From contig DAOTVQ010000019.1 of the NCBI GenBank assembly GCA_034436355.1, positions 1-64,000 of the forward strand: a DNA stretch of 64,000 bases. Reading direction: 5' to 3'. The translations under genes and the position numbers were made by a program. How positions within the stretch are numbered: the stretch's first letter is position 1; each line of letters starts with the position of its first letter. Of the stretch, positions 47,901 to 54,192 are shown piece after piece. The stretch comes from CP2-2F sp034436355. GTDB lineage: Bacteria; Chloroflexota; Anaerolineae; Aggregatilineales; UBA2796. The notes under the pieces are model-generated. The model ran no database searches and was not told where the DNA came from. It saw only the letters and a program-made list of their open reading frames with translations.

Positions 47901-48199
47901 CAAACACTGCTATAAGAGAATTTGATCAAGTCAAACCTTACATGGGACACCAAGAGTTACAAAACTTCATGTCTTTGATGCAACGACTTCAATTAATACC
48001 AGACAATCCATCTTATCGTTCATTGAGTCTAAAGCCTACCAATAATCTCGAACTATCTGATATTATAATTTTTGGTACAGGAGATAGATTAGGTATTGAA
48101 ACTTTGACCACTGACCGAAGAGCTCCGAATGCAGCGAGGCATCAAGGGGTAGAATTTTTACACAAGGTATTTCCGCCCGCAAGGATAAGAGGGAACTGA
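41984..48199 (+). CDS. RHS/YD-repeat polymorphic toxin, main part with PIN-like C-terminal toxin
   Basis: 2071 aa if counted from ATG 41984, but really the continuation of the preceding frame (54 bp after the TGA; no ribosome site is seen before this ATG). It starts in the DUF6531 region (GSRYTF). Residues to about 1200 carry tandem YD repeats of the form YDxLGRxxxxxDPLGR, which build the RHS cocoon. A Pro/Thr linker (1205-1280) and five FG-GAP-like repeats (about 1284-1538) interrupt the array, after which YD repeats resume. The RHS core ends with NLSYDPYGVPY, LYLRARYYAPPHGLFLTRDP and GYVEGNPTNWTDPSG. The C-terminal tip then holds a hydrophobic segment, a second Pro/Thr linker and a PIN-like domain. 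The matching immunity candidate begins four bases downstream of the stop codon. Confidence 0.9.
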   Translation: MQMVNGSRYTFHQKTDGTFITPVGFLGRLEMVDHDSDPLTAAIYQLTFRDQTRHLYNLSGQLIRIISQADADIEDALSLTYDGGGNLATVSDGVTQLVFTYAGTPTRLVEVRAETVADSTLLQSVTYSYTDGNLTSVSNLRGGNWAYTYEAAQSQAGAFRLTAVIDPNGNIVERQVYDAQDRVIEQWQGNAAEEKRVVAIDYTNPRAIVLTNANGQQQTYRYDANNAFMGVDYSDNSQNYNTTIVRGNHYRPAAYTDGKGNQSRLDWDASGRNLLGVEDALKNKTQYIYGNPSQPTLLTEMVDALGNRTFYFYEDSAFPTLPTAVVDALGLRREFTYTAAGYLAEETLLDATVAPPVVLRRTVHAYDGAGRRTHSIAGYVDGQFNPAEPDHDLITRFLYDEVGRLIETRRVIGLDAASEEIYRTDRTYYNAAGDVIKTIRNAVGARDTEVFDPAQPDQNLITVLDYDFGGRLIKTTDPLGRVTLHTYDSLNRLTSVTQNYIENEPPSADVNVSTHYTYDSNGNQISTIDPLGRRAVTCYDSLNRPVRSVQNAAVGADYAVLCSMARSSTPDPENDLITDLTYDPNGNLISTLDPLGQRAETCYDALNRPFRTVQNVTPASLTHEAVCALERTNPPHATENLITETSYDKNGNVEAVIDAANVKVAYVYDELNRPIETIYNYQNGTHIYNPNHPEYDPPDQDVIFSTHYDLLGNVWYTKDPLHRITLFCYDTLGRQVKRIQNATPSDPQDSSTFNALCSSLPAGSAADENLVTETVYDVLGRVYESRDPLGRVTRYTYDGVDRTLAIAQNAESFGGTPPSITQSRYDALGRVVQRTDANNHSTTCTYDGLGRTVTAKNALDLETHYTYNALGSLLTVTDPLNRTTTFSYDTLNRQVSSTSALGFTDSTTYDALGRVTARTNAKGVRTRFSYDALGRLIEVVENDTDGTHNDPAAPDANISVKYHYDVAGNLVRLEMPQGSEITYQYDRLNRRTHLNGALTAEDDEWRTDYDVLGRVVGIQAPRERALSGEPLTRTFTYDGADRLTALGFPTQSALNVSFAYDRAGQRLSMSDGVGSTTFSHDGLGRVTAVTDPVNQTVGYTYDAAGRRTALHYPNALTTTYSYDALNRLTAVSDWDTSTPDLTYSYDAANQLREIRLPNQLKADLTYDDDGRLLSLSYTRTDTQQVLARYTYTHDPLGNRTVVLEARSITVQKPNLQPPPPPAAPPATPELAPTFIPRDRTPAADAAPPEGTPTPDPTATLAASPTETARTLAALTGTPDAPTCEGMAALAWESDNNSDTVGVYRRSTTGLGTFYLRNSNTTGFADLDFGFGSGDALLPLAGDWDGDGKTGVGLYNTSSGIFYLKNTLEAGSADHIFVFGSPGDVPLVGDWNGDGIDSIGVYRPATGAFYLRNALSGDTDYTMVFGGTDWKPIMGDWDGDGADSIGIYNPSTARFFLTNTLCNCTPDAVSEYWFGDPGDTPLAGDWDGDGADTIGIYRPTGSGFFLSLLNADNTVIMLGFGTTGDLPMVGDWDGQHTGLANRQLCHRYDALSRLVETLDREVRHDGQAERAYAYTYDLRSNRTAQTATIAGVPTLTAYTYDLANRLTSADGTPFSYDPNGNLLSDGALSYTYDDADRLTSAGGVSYTYNGLGARLTQTAAAVTTSYLLDLQAGLTQVLAETTGSTTRRYLHGHDIVAQQSDAAWAYFLYDGLGSVRDMSDAHGALFNNLSYDPYGVPYHTTSETPLGFTGEHTDPNGLLYLRARYYAPPHGLFLTRDPHEGVTERSASRNGYGYVEGNPTNWTDPSGLCVATAFACAAAMAFPFDGPVLDMAACAAAARDCGIAFAALVAGAVAAVQAPEIVLPGIERQIIPDTTHCPVTLTPTLTLTPTRPNHRDGLPPAPDNPAPNPSATATATAITTPSATATAVPTPTWTPTPIHAVNLDTGIITALVVTDYSSRNELEAYIGTRKLMVTNTAIREFDQVKPYMGHQELQNFMSLMQRLQLIPDNPSYRSLSLKPTNNLELSDIIIFGTGDRLGIETLTTDRRAPNAARHQGVEFLHKVFPPARIRGN
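45835..46600 (+). repeat. Five FG-GAP/VCBS-like repeats inserted in the RHS barrel
   Basis: About 45-50-residue units of the form GDWDGDGxDxIGxYxPxxxxFFL, for example DWDGDGKTGVGLYNTSSG, NGDGIDSIGVYRPATG and DWDGDGADTIGIYRPTG. The DxDGDG loops resemble Ca2+-binding integrin-alpha/FG-GAP blades. YD repeats continue on both sides, so this is an insertion into the RHS domain. Confidence 0.8.
47404..48199 (+). other. RHS C-terminal toxin tip: hydrophobic segment, linker, PIN-like nuclease domain
   Basis: It begins right after the conserved DPSGL boundary. An Ala-rich hydrophobic stretch and a Thr/Pro linker lead to about 130 residues with the acidic pattern of PIN-like RNases: NLDTGIITALVV (Asp1943), TAIREFDQV (Glu), ELSDIIIFGTGDRLGI (Asp pair) and ETLTTDRRA. 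It resembles the DUF1308/PIN-like toxins found at RHS ends, though I cannot confirm this by search. GC drops sharply across this domain relative to the core. Confidence 0.65.
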
Positions 48200-48203
48200 T
48201 CAC

Positions 48204-48512
48204 ATGATTCCCATAAATTTACCTGAGCATCTTCATCACACATATCAAATGCTCCTGTGTGCCTTTCCACAGGGTGTTGAGGAACAATACTATTTGCCAT
48301 TGTTAGCTGTGCTGCGTGAGCATATGTCTTTTCGCTCAGTAGCTCGCGTTATAGCAGCATTTACAAACAATCCATATGAAAAAGTTCTGATAACGGAAGT
48401 CTATGGCATAGAAGACGATTTGCGTCCAAGTGGCGAAGCTATCGAAGAGGTTCGCTCCAAATTATATGAATGTGGATATTACGAGTGGATTTCAGAAGAC
48501 GAATTAAAGTAG
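48204..48512 (+). CDS. DUF3349-like protein, putative immunity to the PIN-like toxin
   Basis: 102 aa, starting four bases after the RHS stop. All-helical, resembling DUF3349 (as in mycobacterial Rv0543c): FPQGVEEQYYLPLLAVLREH, then RVIAAFTNNP and a final IEEVRSKLYECGYYEW. Acidic overall. Position immediately after a toxin tip, small size and low GC fit a cognate immunity protein; binding to the toxin is inferred. Confidence 0.7.
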   Translation: MIPINLPEHLHHTYQMLLCAFPQGVEEQYYLPLLAVLREHMSFRSVARVIAAFTNNPYEKVLITEVYGIEDDLRPSGEAIEEVRSKLYECGYYEWISEDELK

Positions 48513-48513
48513 T

Positions 48514-48930
48514 AGCGTATCAAATATGTCCCACCGCACGGACTGTTCCTCACCCGCGACGCGCATGAGGGCGTGTGGGCGCGGTCGGCGTCACGGAATG
48601 AGCGCTCTTTAACAACCTAGTCACACCGATCCCAACGGGCTGCTCTACCTACGTGCGCGCTACTATAGCCCACCGCACGGACTCTTCCTCACCCGCGATC
48701 CGCATGAGGGCGTGACGGAGCGCTCAGCGTCACGGAATGGGCGCTCTTTAACAACCTAAGCACGCCGATCCCAACGGGCTGCTCTACCTACGTGCGCGCT
48801 ATGACGCCCCGCCGCACGGACTCCTCCTCACCCGCGATCCAGTCGAGGGCGTGTGGGCGCGCTCGGCGTCACGGAATGGGTACGGCTACGTAGAGGGCAA
48901 TCCGACCAATTGGGTGGATTTGAGTGGAGA
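48514..48930 (+). repeat. Tandem 139-bp fragments of the RHS tip-junction sequence
   Basis: Three successive copies of the conserved RHS end. A partial unit (48514-48601) and two units of 139 bp (48602-48740 and 48741-48879) each run from GCGCTCTTTAACAACCTA to TCACGGAATG; the last continues into the GYVEGNPTNW boundary. Compared with the main gene (47151-47403), each unit lacks the same roughly 70-bp internal block. 139 is not a multiple of three, so frames are broken. These are recombination leftovers; together with the next cassette they fill the 338-bp gene-free gap 48513-48850. Confidence 0.85.
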
Positions 48931-49630
48931 ACAGGTTGCAGCCGATTGTGATAATTTTTATAAAAAAGAAGGTTTTTGGAACAGTTTTATCTCAAAGGGT
49001 GTAGATTGCCGCAACGATTTGCTAAGGTTGATTTACCGTCTAACACAAGAGTTGCAGAAACGCATTGAAGAACAATTAGCAGACCGATTGGGACTGCCTT
49101 TAGGTGATCCTTTTTTGTCAAAGGGTGATCCGAGGAACAAAATGACTGTTTGGAGTCATGTGGAAGAATTTCGAACAAAGCAGAAAAATCTTATGCATGC
49201 GCTTAACTACTTTTTATGCAAACAATGTCCTGATCGTTTGCCATATCGAGTTTTCGAATATGCCTCTATGAAAATGCCACTTCCAGCACGCGCCAAAAGT
49301 CTAGAACCTCATGTTACTCCACCAACATGGGTGCTTGTTACGGATGAACCATTGGGCGAGTTTATGATAGATAAAATGCCTCAACTGCAAGCCGCTCCAG
49401 AACCACCTTTTCCGTATGGACATGGGAATCTCATACCTTCTGGGAGCAACGATCCTTCTGCTATATGGATACTCGTTGGCATCTTATCGCCGTATGTGGT
49501 AGGAATGTGCTTTGCGCTTGGAGGAACTACTGTACATTCATCTGTAACAGTTACTGGACACATTGGGAGAATGTGCGCTTCGAATCCTCAATTGTGCATC
49601 AGTGTAATGCGTACAATATGGCAACCTTAA
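48851..49630 (+). CDS. Displaced RHS C-terminal cassette (orphan toxin tip)
   Basis: 259 codons from GTG 48851; the homologous frame extends a few dozen codons upstream through LYLRARY but has no proper start, so it is an orphan without the RHS body. It opens with RSASRNGYGYVEGNPTNWVD, the RHS boundary. About 235 unique residues follow: a Cys-containing helical part (CDNFYKKEGFW, LTQELQKRIEEQLADRLG, CKQCPDR), a Pro-rich middle, and a hydrophobic C-terminus (IWILVGILSPYVVGMCFALGG) that might cross a membrane. No known toxin family recognised. Expression would need recombination with the main gene. Confidence 0.75.
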   Translation: MWARSASRNGYGYVEGNPTNWVDLSGEQVAADCDNFYKKEGFWNSFISKGVDCRNDLLRLIYRLTQELQKRIEEQLADRLGLPLGDPFLSKGDPRNKMTVWSHVEEFRTKQKNLMHALNYFLCKQCPDRLPYRVFEYASMKMPLPARAKSLEPHVTPPTWVLVTDEPLGEFMIDKMPQLQAAPEPPFPYGHGNLIPSGSNDPSAIWILVGILSPYVVGMCFALGGTTVHSSVTVTGHIGRMCASNPQLCISVMRTIWQP

Positions 49631-49703
49631 GTTACTGTCGAAATCTCTATATTTTTGTATTCGACGACAATCGTGTTTACCATCAAAGTAAGGTATAGAT
49701 GTT

Positions 49704-50438
49704 GTGATACTGAATATTGACTTTCCACAACCTCTGAAAGATGCCATTCAAGGATTATACACAGTATTTGATGGAGCAGGATTTCCCAGTTCACGCTTTG
49801 GAGAATGTAGCTGGCTAATGCCAGAACAAGTGCGAGTCTTAAAATCAAAGCCGTTGAAGGCGTTAACTGTTGAGGAGCTGGCATTATATGCTAATTATGC
49901 TTGGCATTGTGGTACAGAAGCAGATTTTCGATATTTTTTGCCGCGAATAAGTGAACTTTTTGCTCAGGGTGCATATGATATATTCTGGTCGCCTCATGAG
50001 TTTACATTGAGTGTTTCTTTCATTGGATTTACTGCGCTGGAAAAAGCATCTTTTGACGTTTTTCTGATGGAATTTTGGAAAATGTGCTTAAACAGTTTCC
50101 CTGCACCATATTACCCTGACGAGATTTTATGTGGGTTAGCTCAGATTTACGAAAATTTGCAGCCATTTCTTGATCTCTGGAAAGATGATAGGGTTTCTAT
50201 TGAGTCTGGTAAAAACCTTGCACATTTAGCAAGTAGCGCAACTTATAATCCAAACTGGGGAGACTATCCTCGCCAGAGACAGCAGTTAATCAGCTGGCTT
50301 CTGGATCAAGCGACAATTGATCTTTTAGAAAGCTATCTGGAACGATACATTGAAACACCTTTTGCAGAAGAATTTTTGGAAGCAGTTCACGACATACAAA
50401 AGTGGCGAGATGCCTTTGATTCCCCAGAAATAACTTGA
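49704..50438 (+). CDS. Putative immunity protein of the orphan cassette
   Basis: 244 aa from GTG 49704 with AAGG upstream. Helix-rich, acidic, soluble, many aromatic residues (FPQPLKDAIQGLYTVFDGAG, ELALYANYAWHCGTEADF, SLSFIGF-like SVSFIGFTALEKASF). No family recognised. Small size, low GC and position 73 bp after an RHS tip suggest an immunity gene; nothing else supports the call. Confidence 0.6.
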   Translation: MILNIDFPQPLKDAIQGLYTVFDGAGFPSSRFGECSWLMPEQVRVLKSKPLKALTVEELALYANYAWHCGTEADFRYFLPRISELFAQGAYDIFWSPHEFTLSVSFIGFTALEKASFDVFLMEFWKMCLNSFPAPYYPDEILCGLAQIYENLQPFLDLWKDDRVSIESGKNLAHLASSATYNPNWGDYPRQRQQLISWLLDQATIDLLESYLERYIETPFAEEFLEAVHDIQKWRDAFDSPEIT

Positions 50439-50479
50439 CTCATTGTTCATGCAGCGAAGTCAAATCTTTGGGAATAAGT

Positions 50480-50496
50480 AGAACTCATTTCAAAAC
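50480..50496 (+). repeat. Isolated copy of the IS/MITE terminal repeat
   Basis: TAGAACTCATTTCAAAA is the exact reverse complement of the right end of the element at 36976-37113. It stands alone, directly before an RHS tip fragment, in the 342-bp gene-free stretch 50439-50780. Confidence 0.7.
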
Positions 50497-50501
50497 AAAC
50501 A

Positions 50502-50590
50502 CTACGCCCCGACGCACGGACTCCTCCTCACCCGCGATCCGGTCGAGGGCGTGTGGGCGCGTTCGGCGTCAAGGAATGGGTACGGCTACG
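50502..50590 (+). pseudogene. Solitary RHS tip fragment
   Basis: 89 bp matching the RHS end (Y-A-P-x-x-H-G-L-L-L-T-R-D-P-V-E-G-V-W-A-R in translation, then TACGGCTACG), cut off before the NPTNW boundary. It marks the right edge of the RHS island; no toxin tip follows. Confidence 0.8.
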
Positions 50591-50780
50591 CCTTAGGTTA
50601 GATTCCGCAGCAAAGTTCACGGAGACGATTCCTCATGTAGGTGGGCAAGCCGCAACTTGTTTTTGTCACACCTTATCTTTCCCTCTTACTAGACGTTCTG
50701 CGCGATTTGGTTTACACTCTATAACGTATTCTGCACCCGAAAGGAGTATGGCGCATTGCCTGCTGTGCGCCGCAACACTT

Positions 50781-51767
50781 ATGAATGTTCTGCCTTTACC
50801 TGCCCTTCGCTTTGCAGCCCTAAGCGGTGTGCATGAAGATCGTCCCGCCGCCCTAATTGCCTCTACCACAGACTGGGCAACGCTGCGCGGCAGCCTGAAT
50901 TTGCCGCTTTTGGTGCAAGCCGCGCCTGTTGAAAACACCCGCGCCTTTTTCGACTATCTCGCACACAGTTTGCCTTCGGCAGTGGCGGTCATTTACACTG
51001 TTGGCGACAATTCAACAGCCCTCAACGCCGCGAAGTATGTGGCAAGCCAGAGCAAAAAGCCGCTGGTTGTTGTGCCACACGCACTCACGACTGCTGATCT
51101 GTTTACCCCACACATCAGCCTTGATGGGCAAAAGATTGTGACAGGCGCGGCTGCTGAAGTCATCCTTGATGTGCCACTGATCAGCCAAACGCTGCCCGCC
51201 TCTGCTGCGGTAGATGTCTTCTCGATCATCACCGCCCTGATGGACTGGGGCTATGCCGCTCAGAAAAATCAAACCCAGCTTGAAACGCGCTTCCTGCCTT
51301 GGGCTGCCTCGATTGCGGCGAGCATTGCCTCGCAAGCACTTAAGATTGCAGCGGGCGTGGGCAAAGGCGAAACAGAAGCGCTGACCAACCTCGTAGATTT
51401 GTTATGCTTGACCGTTCAGTTAGACAATTTACTTGGGCATCAACGTGCCTCACGTGGCACAGAGCATTTATTTGCAGAAGCCGCTGCGGCACACTCCGAA
51501 GGAGCAGTCGTTCCCTACGCAGAGCGTGTGGCGGCAGGCATCTTGCTCACCTCTGCCCTGCATAAAAAAGACGCTGCGCCGCTGCGGACTGCCCTAGAAA
51601 GCGCGGGCTTGCGCCCCAATGCGGTGCCGCCTGAAGTGGCGCGTGCCACGCTGAATGCCCTGCCTGCTTATGCGGCGGAGCGCGGCGCACCATTTGGCGT
51701 TGCCAACGATCTTCAGCCAAACAGTGATGAGGTGGAAGGCGCACTCCAACGTGCGGGCTTGCTTTAA
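50781..51767 (+). CDS. Degenerate glycerol-1-phosphate-dehydrogenase / iron-ADH-like protein
   Basis: 328 aa from ATG 50781; ATG 50748 in the same frame is possible but sits one base after AGGAG. The order of motifs follows the G1P dehydrogenase/DHQ-synthase superfamily: VIYTVGDNSTALNAAKYVA, KKPLVVVPHALTTADLFTP, VILDVPLISQTLP, AAVDVFSIITALMDW and RGTEHLFAEAAAAH. The dinucleotide GGGS loop is lost (VGDNSTA). The second metal-His region (HGE-x-V) reads PYAERVAAG, so one ligand is missing. Dehydrogenase activity is doubtful. It may keep a binding role, or the paralogue is drifting. Confidence 0.72.
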   Translation: MNVLPLPALRFAALSGVHEDRPAALIASTTDWATLRGSLNLPLLVQAAPVENTRAFFDYLAHSLPSAVAVIYTVGDNSTALNAAKYVASQSKKPLVVVPHALTTADLFTPHISLDGQKIVTGAAAEVILDVPLISQTLPASAAVDVFSIITALMDWGYAAQKNQTQLETRFLPWAASIAASIASQALKIAAGVGKGETEALTNLVDLLCLTVQLDNLLGHQRASRGTEHLFAEAAAAHSEGAVVPYAERVAAGILLTSALHKKDAAPLRTALESAGLRPNAVPPEVARATLNALPAYAAERGAPFGVANDLQPNSDEVEGALQRAGLL

Positions 51768-51809
51768 GAATTGCTCAGGCACTGTTGTTAATTTTTGAGG
51801 AGTGGCGCT

Positions 51810-52763
51810 ATGGCTGCACCGAATATTTGGCTTTTGCAGACCAAACGTGATGTAGATGGGTTGATCGCCGCCCTGCGCTACACGGATCCCTCTGTGCGGC
51901 GCGGCGCGGTGGCTGCCTTGCGTGCGCTGAGCGCCTGGCAGGCAGTGCCAGCCCTACAGGCACAATTGGTCATTGAAAATGATTGGCAGGTTCATGCGGC
52001 AATCTCAGCCGCACTCCAATACCTTGATCACGACCTGCACGTTGAACTTATGGTGAAAAACCGCGACGTGCGCGGCTTAACCAAGATGCTGAACAGCGTC
52101 CGCCATGAAGATGTCATCACTGCCTGTGAGGCACTTGGCGAACTTGGGGATCGGCACGCCGCCGAACCGCTGATCATGGTCTTTCGTAACCTTGCCCAGC
52201 CCGCCAAAGTGCGCCTTGCGGCGGCTGAAGCGCTCATCAAGCTGGAGAGCGCGCCCGCCGTCGTGACGCTGCTTGCTGCCTTGCGCCGCAACGATTGGCA
52301 AGTGCGCCGCAACGCTGCCGCTGTGCTTGGGCAGCTAAAGGCGGTCTGGGCAACCGAGCCGCTTATTAACGCCCTGAAAGACCCTTCGCCCATCGTGGCG
52401 AAAACTGCTGCCGCTGCCCTAAAATACATCGGCACGCCAGAGGCAGTGCTTGCCGCCAAACAATTTGAGGCAGCCCAACCACCCCCCGAACCTGCACCAT
52501 CGCGCAGCGGCACCAATCGCCTAGTGGCTCGCACACAGACTGGCAGTTTGCCTCGCCGTGATACAGATAAACTCCAATTGACCACTGTCCCTGCTGAACA
52601 ACGCAGCGGCGACACAACCCTCCTGCCTAAATTACCTGATCACAAAGTGGATACACGCCCGCTGCCGCCGCCACCCACGCCTGAACCGCGCCGTTTTTCC
52701 ACGTTGAGCAAGTTCGACTCGCTTTCCCGCCCACCTGACGGTGAAAAGCCACCCAAACCGTAA
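51810..52763 (+). CDS. HEAT-repeat protein with disordered C-terminal tail
   Basis: 317 aa from ATG 51810, with GAGGAG upstream. About six HEAT-like units (DPSVRRGAVAALRAL, DWQVHAAISAALQYL, EDVITACEALGELGD, DWQVRRNAAAVLGQLK, PIVAKTAAAALKYIG) occupy residues 10-215. A Pro/Ser/Arg-rich tail of about 100 aa follows. Likely a protein-interaction scaffold. 42 bp after the G1PDH-like gene, so possibly co-transcribed. Confidence 0.88.
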   Translation: MAAPNIWLLQTKRDVDGLIAALRYTDPSVRRGAVAALRALSAWQAVPALQAQLVIENDWQVHAAISAALQYLDHDLHVELMVKNRDVRGLTKMLNSVRHEDVITACEALGELGDRHAAEPLIMVFRNLAQPAKVRLAAAEALIKLESAPAVVTLLAALRRNDWQVRRNAAAVLGQLKAVWATEPLINALKDPSPIVAKTAAAALKYIGTPEAVLAAKQFEAAQPPPEPAPSRSGTNRLVARTQTGSLPRRDTDKLQLTTVPAEQRSGDTTLLPKLPDHKVDTRPLPPPPTPEPRRFSTLSKFDSLSRPPDGEKPPKP

Positions 52764-52851
52764 AAAAGGCGTTTCGGCAAATACTCATTCTGTAAAAAAG
52801 ATATAAAAAATGCGCGTTTTGCCGTTTCTTGCGGTAAAATGCGCTATGGGC

Positions 52852-52867
52852 TGCCTGAAATCAGGCA
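52852..52867 (+). other. Hairpin in the leader of the exopolysaccharide operon
   Basis: TGCCTGA / TCAGGCA inverted repeat 32 bp before the Wzz-GGDEF start, followed by GCGGGGAACC that includes the likely ribosome site. It could control translation; too short for a recognised riboswitch. Confidence 0.35.
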
Positions 52868-52899
52868 ACCTTTACGTCAAGCAAGCGGGGAACCTACGC

Positions 52900-54192
52900 A
52901 TGGAATTACGGCACTATCTACAAATCTTGATTAAGCGTTGGTGGTTGATTGTGCCGCTGACTTTAATCTCACTCACACTTGCCATGTTCTGGAGCTATTC
53001 GCGCCCGCTAGTCTATCAATCCACTGCCACCTATGTCACGCGTTTTGGCGAAGGTTTGACCAGCGTTGGCGATATCCTTTACGCGCTGGATACCTTCACC
53101 GGACGCCAGCGCCTGTTCGTGACTTACTGCAAGGTGATGAAAAGCCGCACCGTCGTAGACCGCGCTATGCAGATTGGCAATATCGACCCCCCCCTGATTG
53201 ACTGGGACCTCTACAGCGTTGCTTGCAATGTGCTGCCCGAAGCTAACGTAATTATGGTCATTGTACGCGGACCGAATGCCTCGCTGGTTGGGCGGCTGGC
53301 AGAGGCGATTGGTGTGGCAGGCACCGCACGTGCCGGACAACTTTATAGCTTTGTTGGGCTAGAGGAACTGGACGCACCTGAAGTTGAGGAGGCGCCCGGT
53401 AACCGTTCCCAGCAGGGCATTTTGGGCGGCATGATCGGCTTTGTGATGGGCGTTGGCTTAGCATTTATGCTGGAATACCTCCGCAGCCCAACCGAACGCA
53501 TTGAGATGGCGTCCATTCGACATCCCAAGCTGGGCGTCTATAACGAACGTTATTTCCAGCAGCGCTTGGCAGAAGAAATTAACCGCGCCCGTTCACGCAA
53601 CCGTCCGCTCAGCATGGCGCTGTTACGCCTGATCCCAACTGAAGATTTCTCGCTGTTGCCCGACACAGTGGAAGATGTTTTACTGCGTGCCGCCGCTTTG
53701 CGAATGCAAGATAAAATCCGCGCAGGCGATATTATCGCCTACCTAGGACGCTACACCTTCGCTATTCTGCTGCCCGAAACACCTGGACATGAAGCCGAGC
53801 GCATTGTCGAGAACCTGCATCAGGATATTCGCACACATACATTCAATGTAGATGCCTACATCGCTAACTTCATGGTCAATTCTGGCGTGGTAGAGAGCAG
53901 TGGCGGCAGCCTTGATCTGCAAGCCATGCTGACAAAGGCGAATGAAGCGCTGCAAATTGCCCGTCAAGCTGGCGAGAACAACGTGCATCTCATCCGCACC
54001 TCAGCCCAACCTTTCGCCTTAGATGCTCAAATCAGTGAGCCTGAAATACCCATTTTAGGCGACGAAATGAATATGCCCTTCACCAGCAGCGAGCTAGACC
54101 GTTTGCTAGAGGAAGGTGCACCGCCAAACAGCCCACCTTCGCGCACGGTAAATATGCGTGCCGAACAGCCTGACGAGCGACGCGATCAATGA
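52900..54192 (+). CDS. Wzz-type chain-length determinant fused to a degenerate GGDEF domain
   Basis: 430 aa from ATG 52900. The N-terminus is Wzz-like (MELRHYLQILIKRWWLIVPL) with a first membrane helix at about 14-33, an outer segment, and a second helix at about 171-190 (GGMIGFVMGVGLAFMLEYL). The cytoplasmic C-terminal part (about 205-370) follows a GGDEF fold: HPKLGVYNERYFQQRLAEEI matches the LTGLxNRRYF start. The signature GGDEF is YLGRYTFAILLPE, so cyclase activity is unlikely, and no RxxD I-site is clear. The protein may sense c-di-GMP or be purely structural. First gene of the exopolysaccharide operon; ATGA overlap with the polymerase. Confidence 0.85.
   Translation: MELRHYLQILIKRWWLIVPLTLISLTLAMFWSYSRPLVYQSTATYVTRFGEGLTSVGDILYALDTFTGRQRLFVTYCKVMKSRTVVDRAMQIGNIDPPLIDWDLYSVACNVLPEANVIMVIVRGPNASLVGRLAEAIGVAGTARAGQLYSFVGLEELDAPEVEEAPGNRSQQGILGGMIGFVMGVGLAFMLEYLRSPTERIEMASIRHPKLGVYNERYFQQRLAEEINRARSRNRPLSMALLRLIPTEDFSLLPDTVEDVLLRAAALRMQDKIRAGDIIAYLGRYTFAILLPETPGHEAERIVENLHQDIRTHTFNVDAYIANFMVNSGVVESSGGSLDLQAMLTKANEALQIARQAGENNVHLIRTSAQPFALDAQISEPEIPILGDEMNMPFTSSELDRLLEEGAPPNSPPSRTVNMRAEQPDERRDQ

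Noticed and set aside
40655..48199. Genome-wide UGA-to-Trp recoding
   Set aside because: TGA ends many well-defined genes here, including ATGA overlaps, so the code is standard.
48514..48930. Regularly spaced repeats as a possible CRISPR array
   Set aside because: Units are adjacent 139-bp gene fragments without spacers, and they match the RHS tip.
52850..52900. Possible riboswitch (ydaO- or GEMM-like GGGGAAC with hairpin) before the Wzz-GGDEF gene
   Set aside because: Only about 50 nt precede the start codon, far shorter than those aptamers, and conserved core elements are missing.
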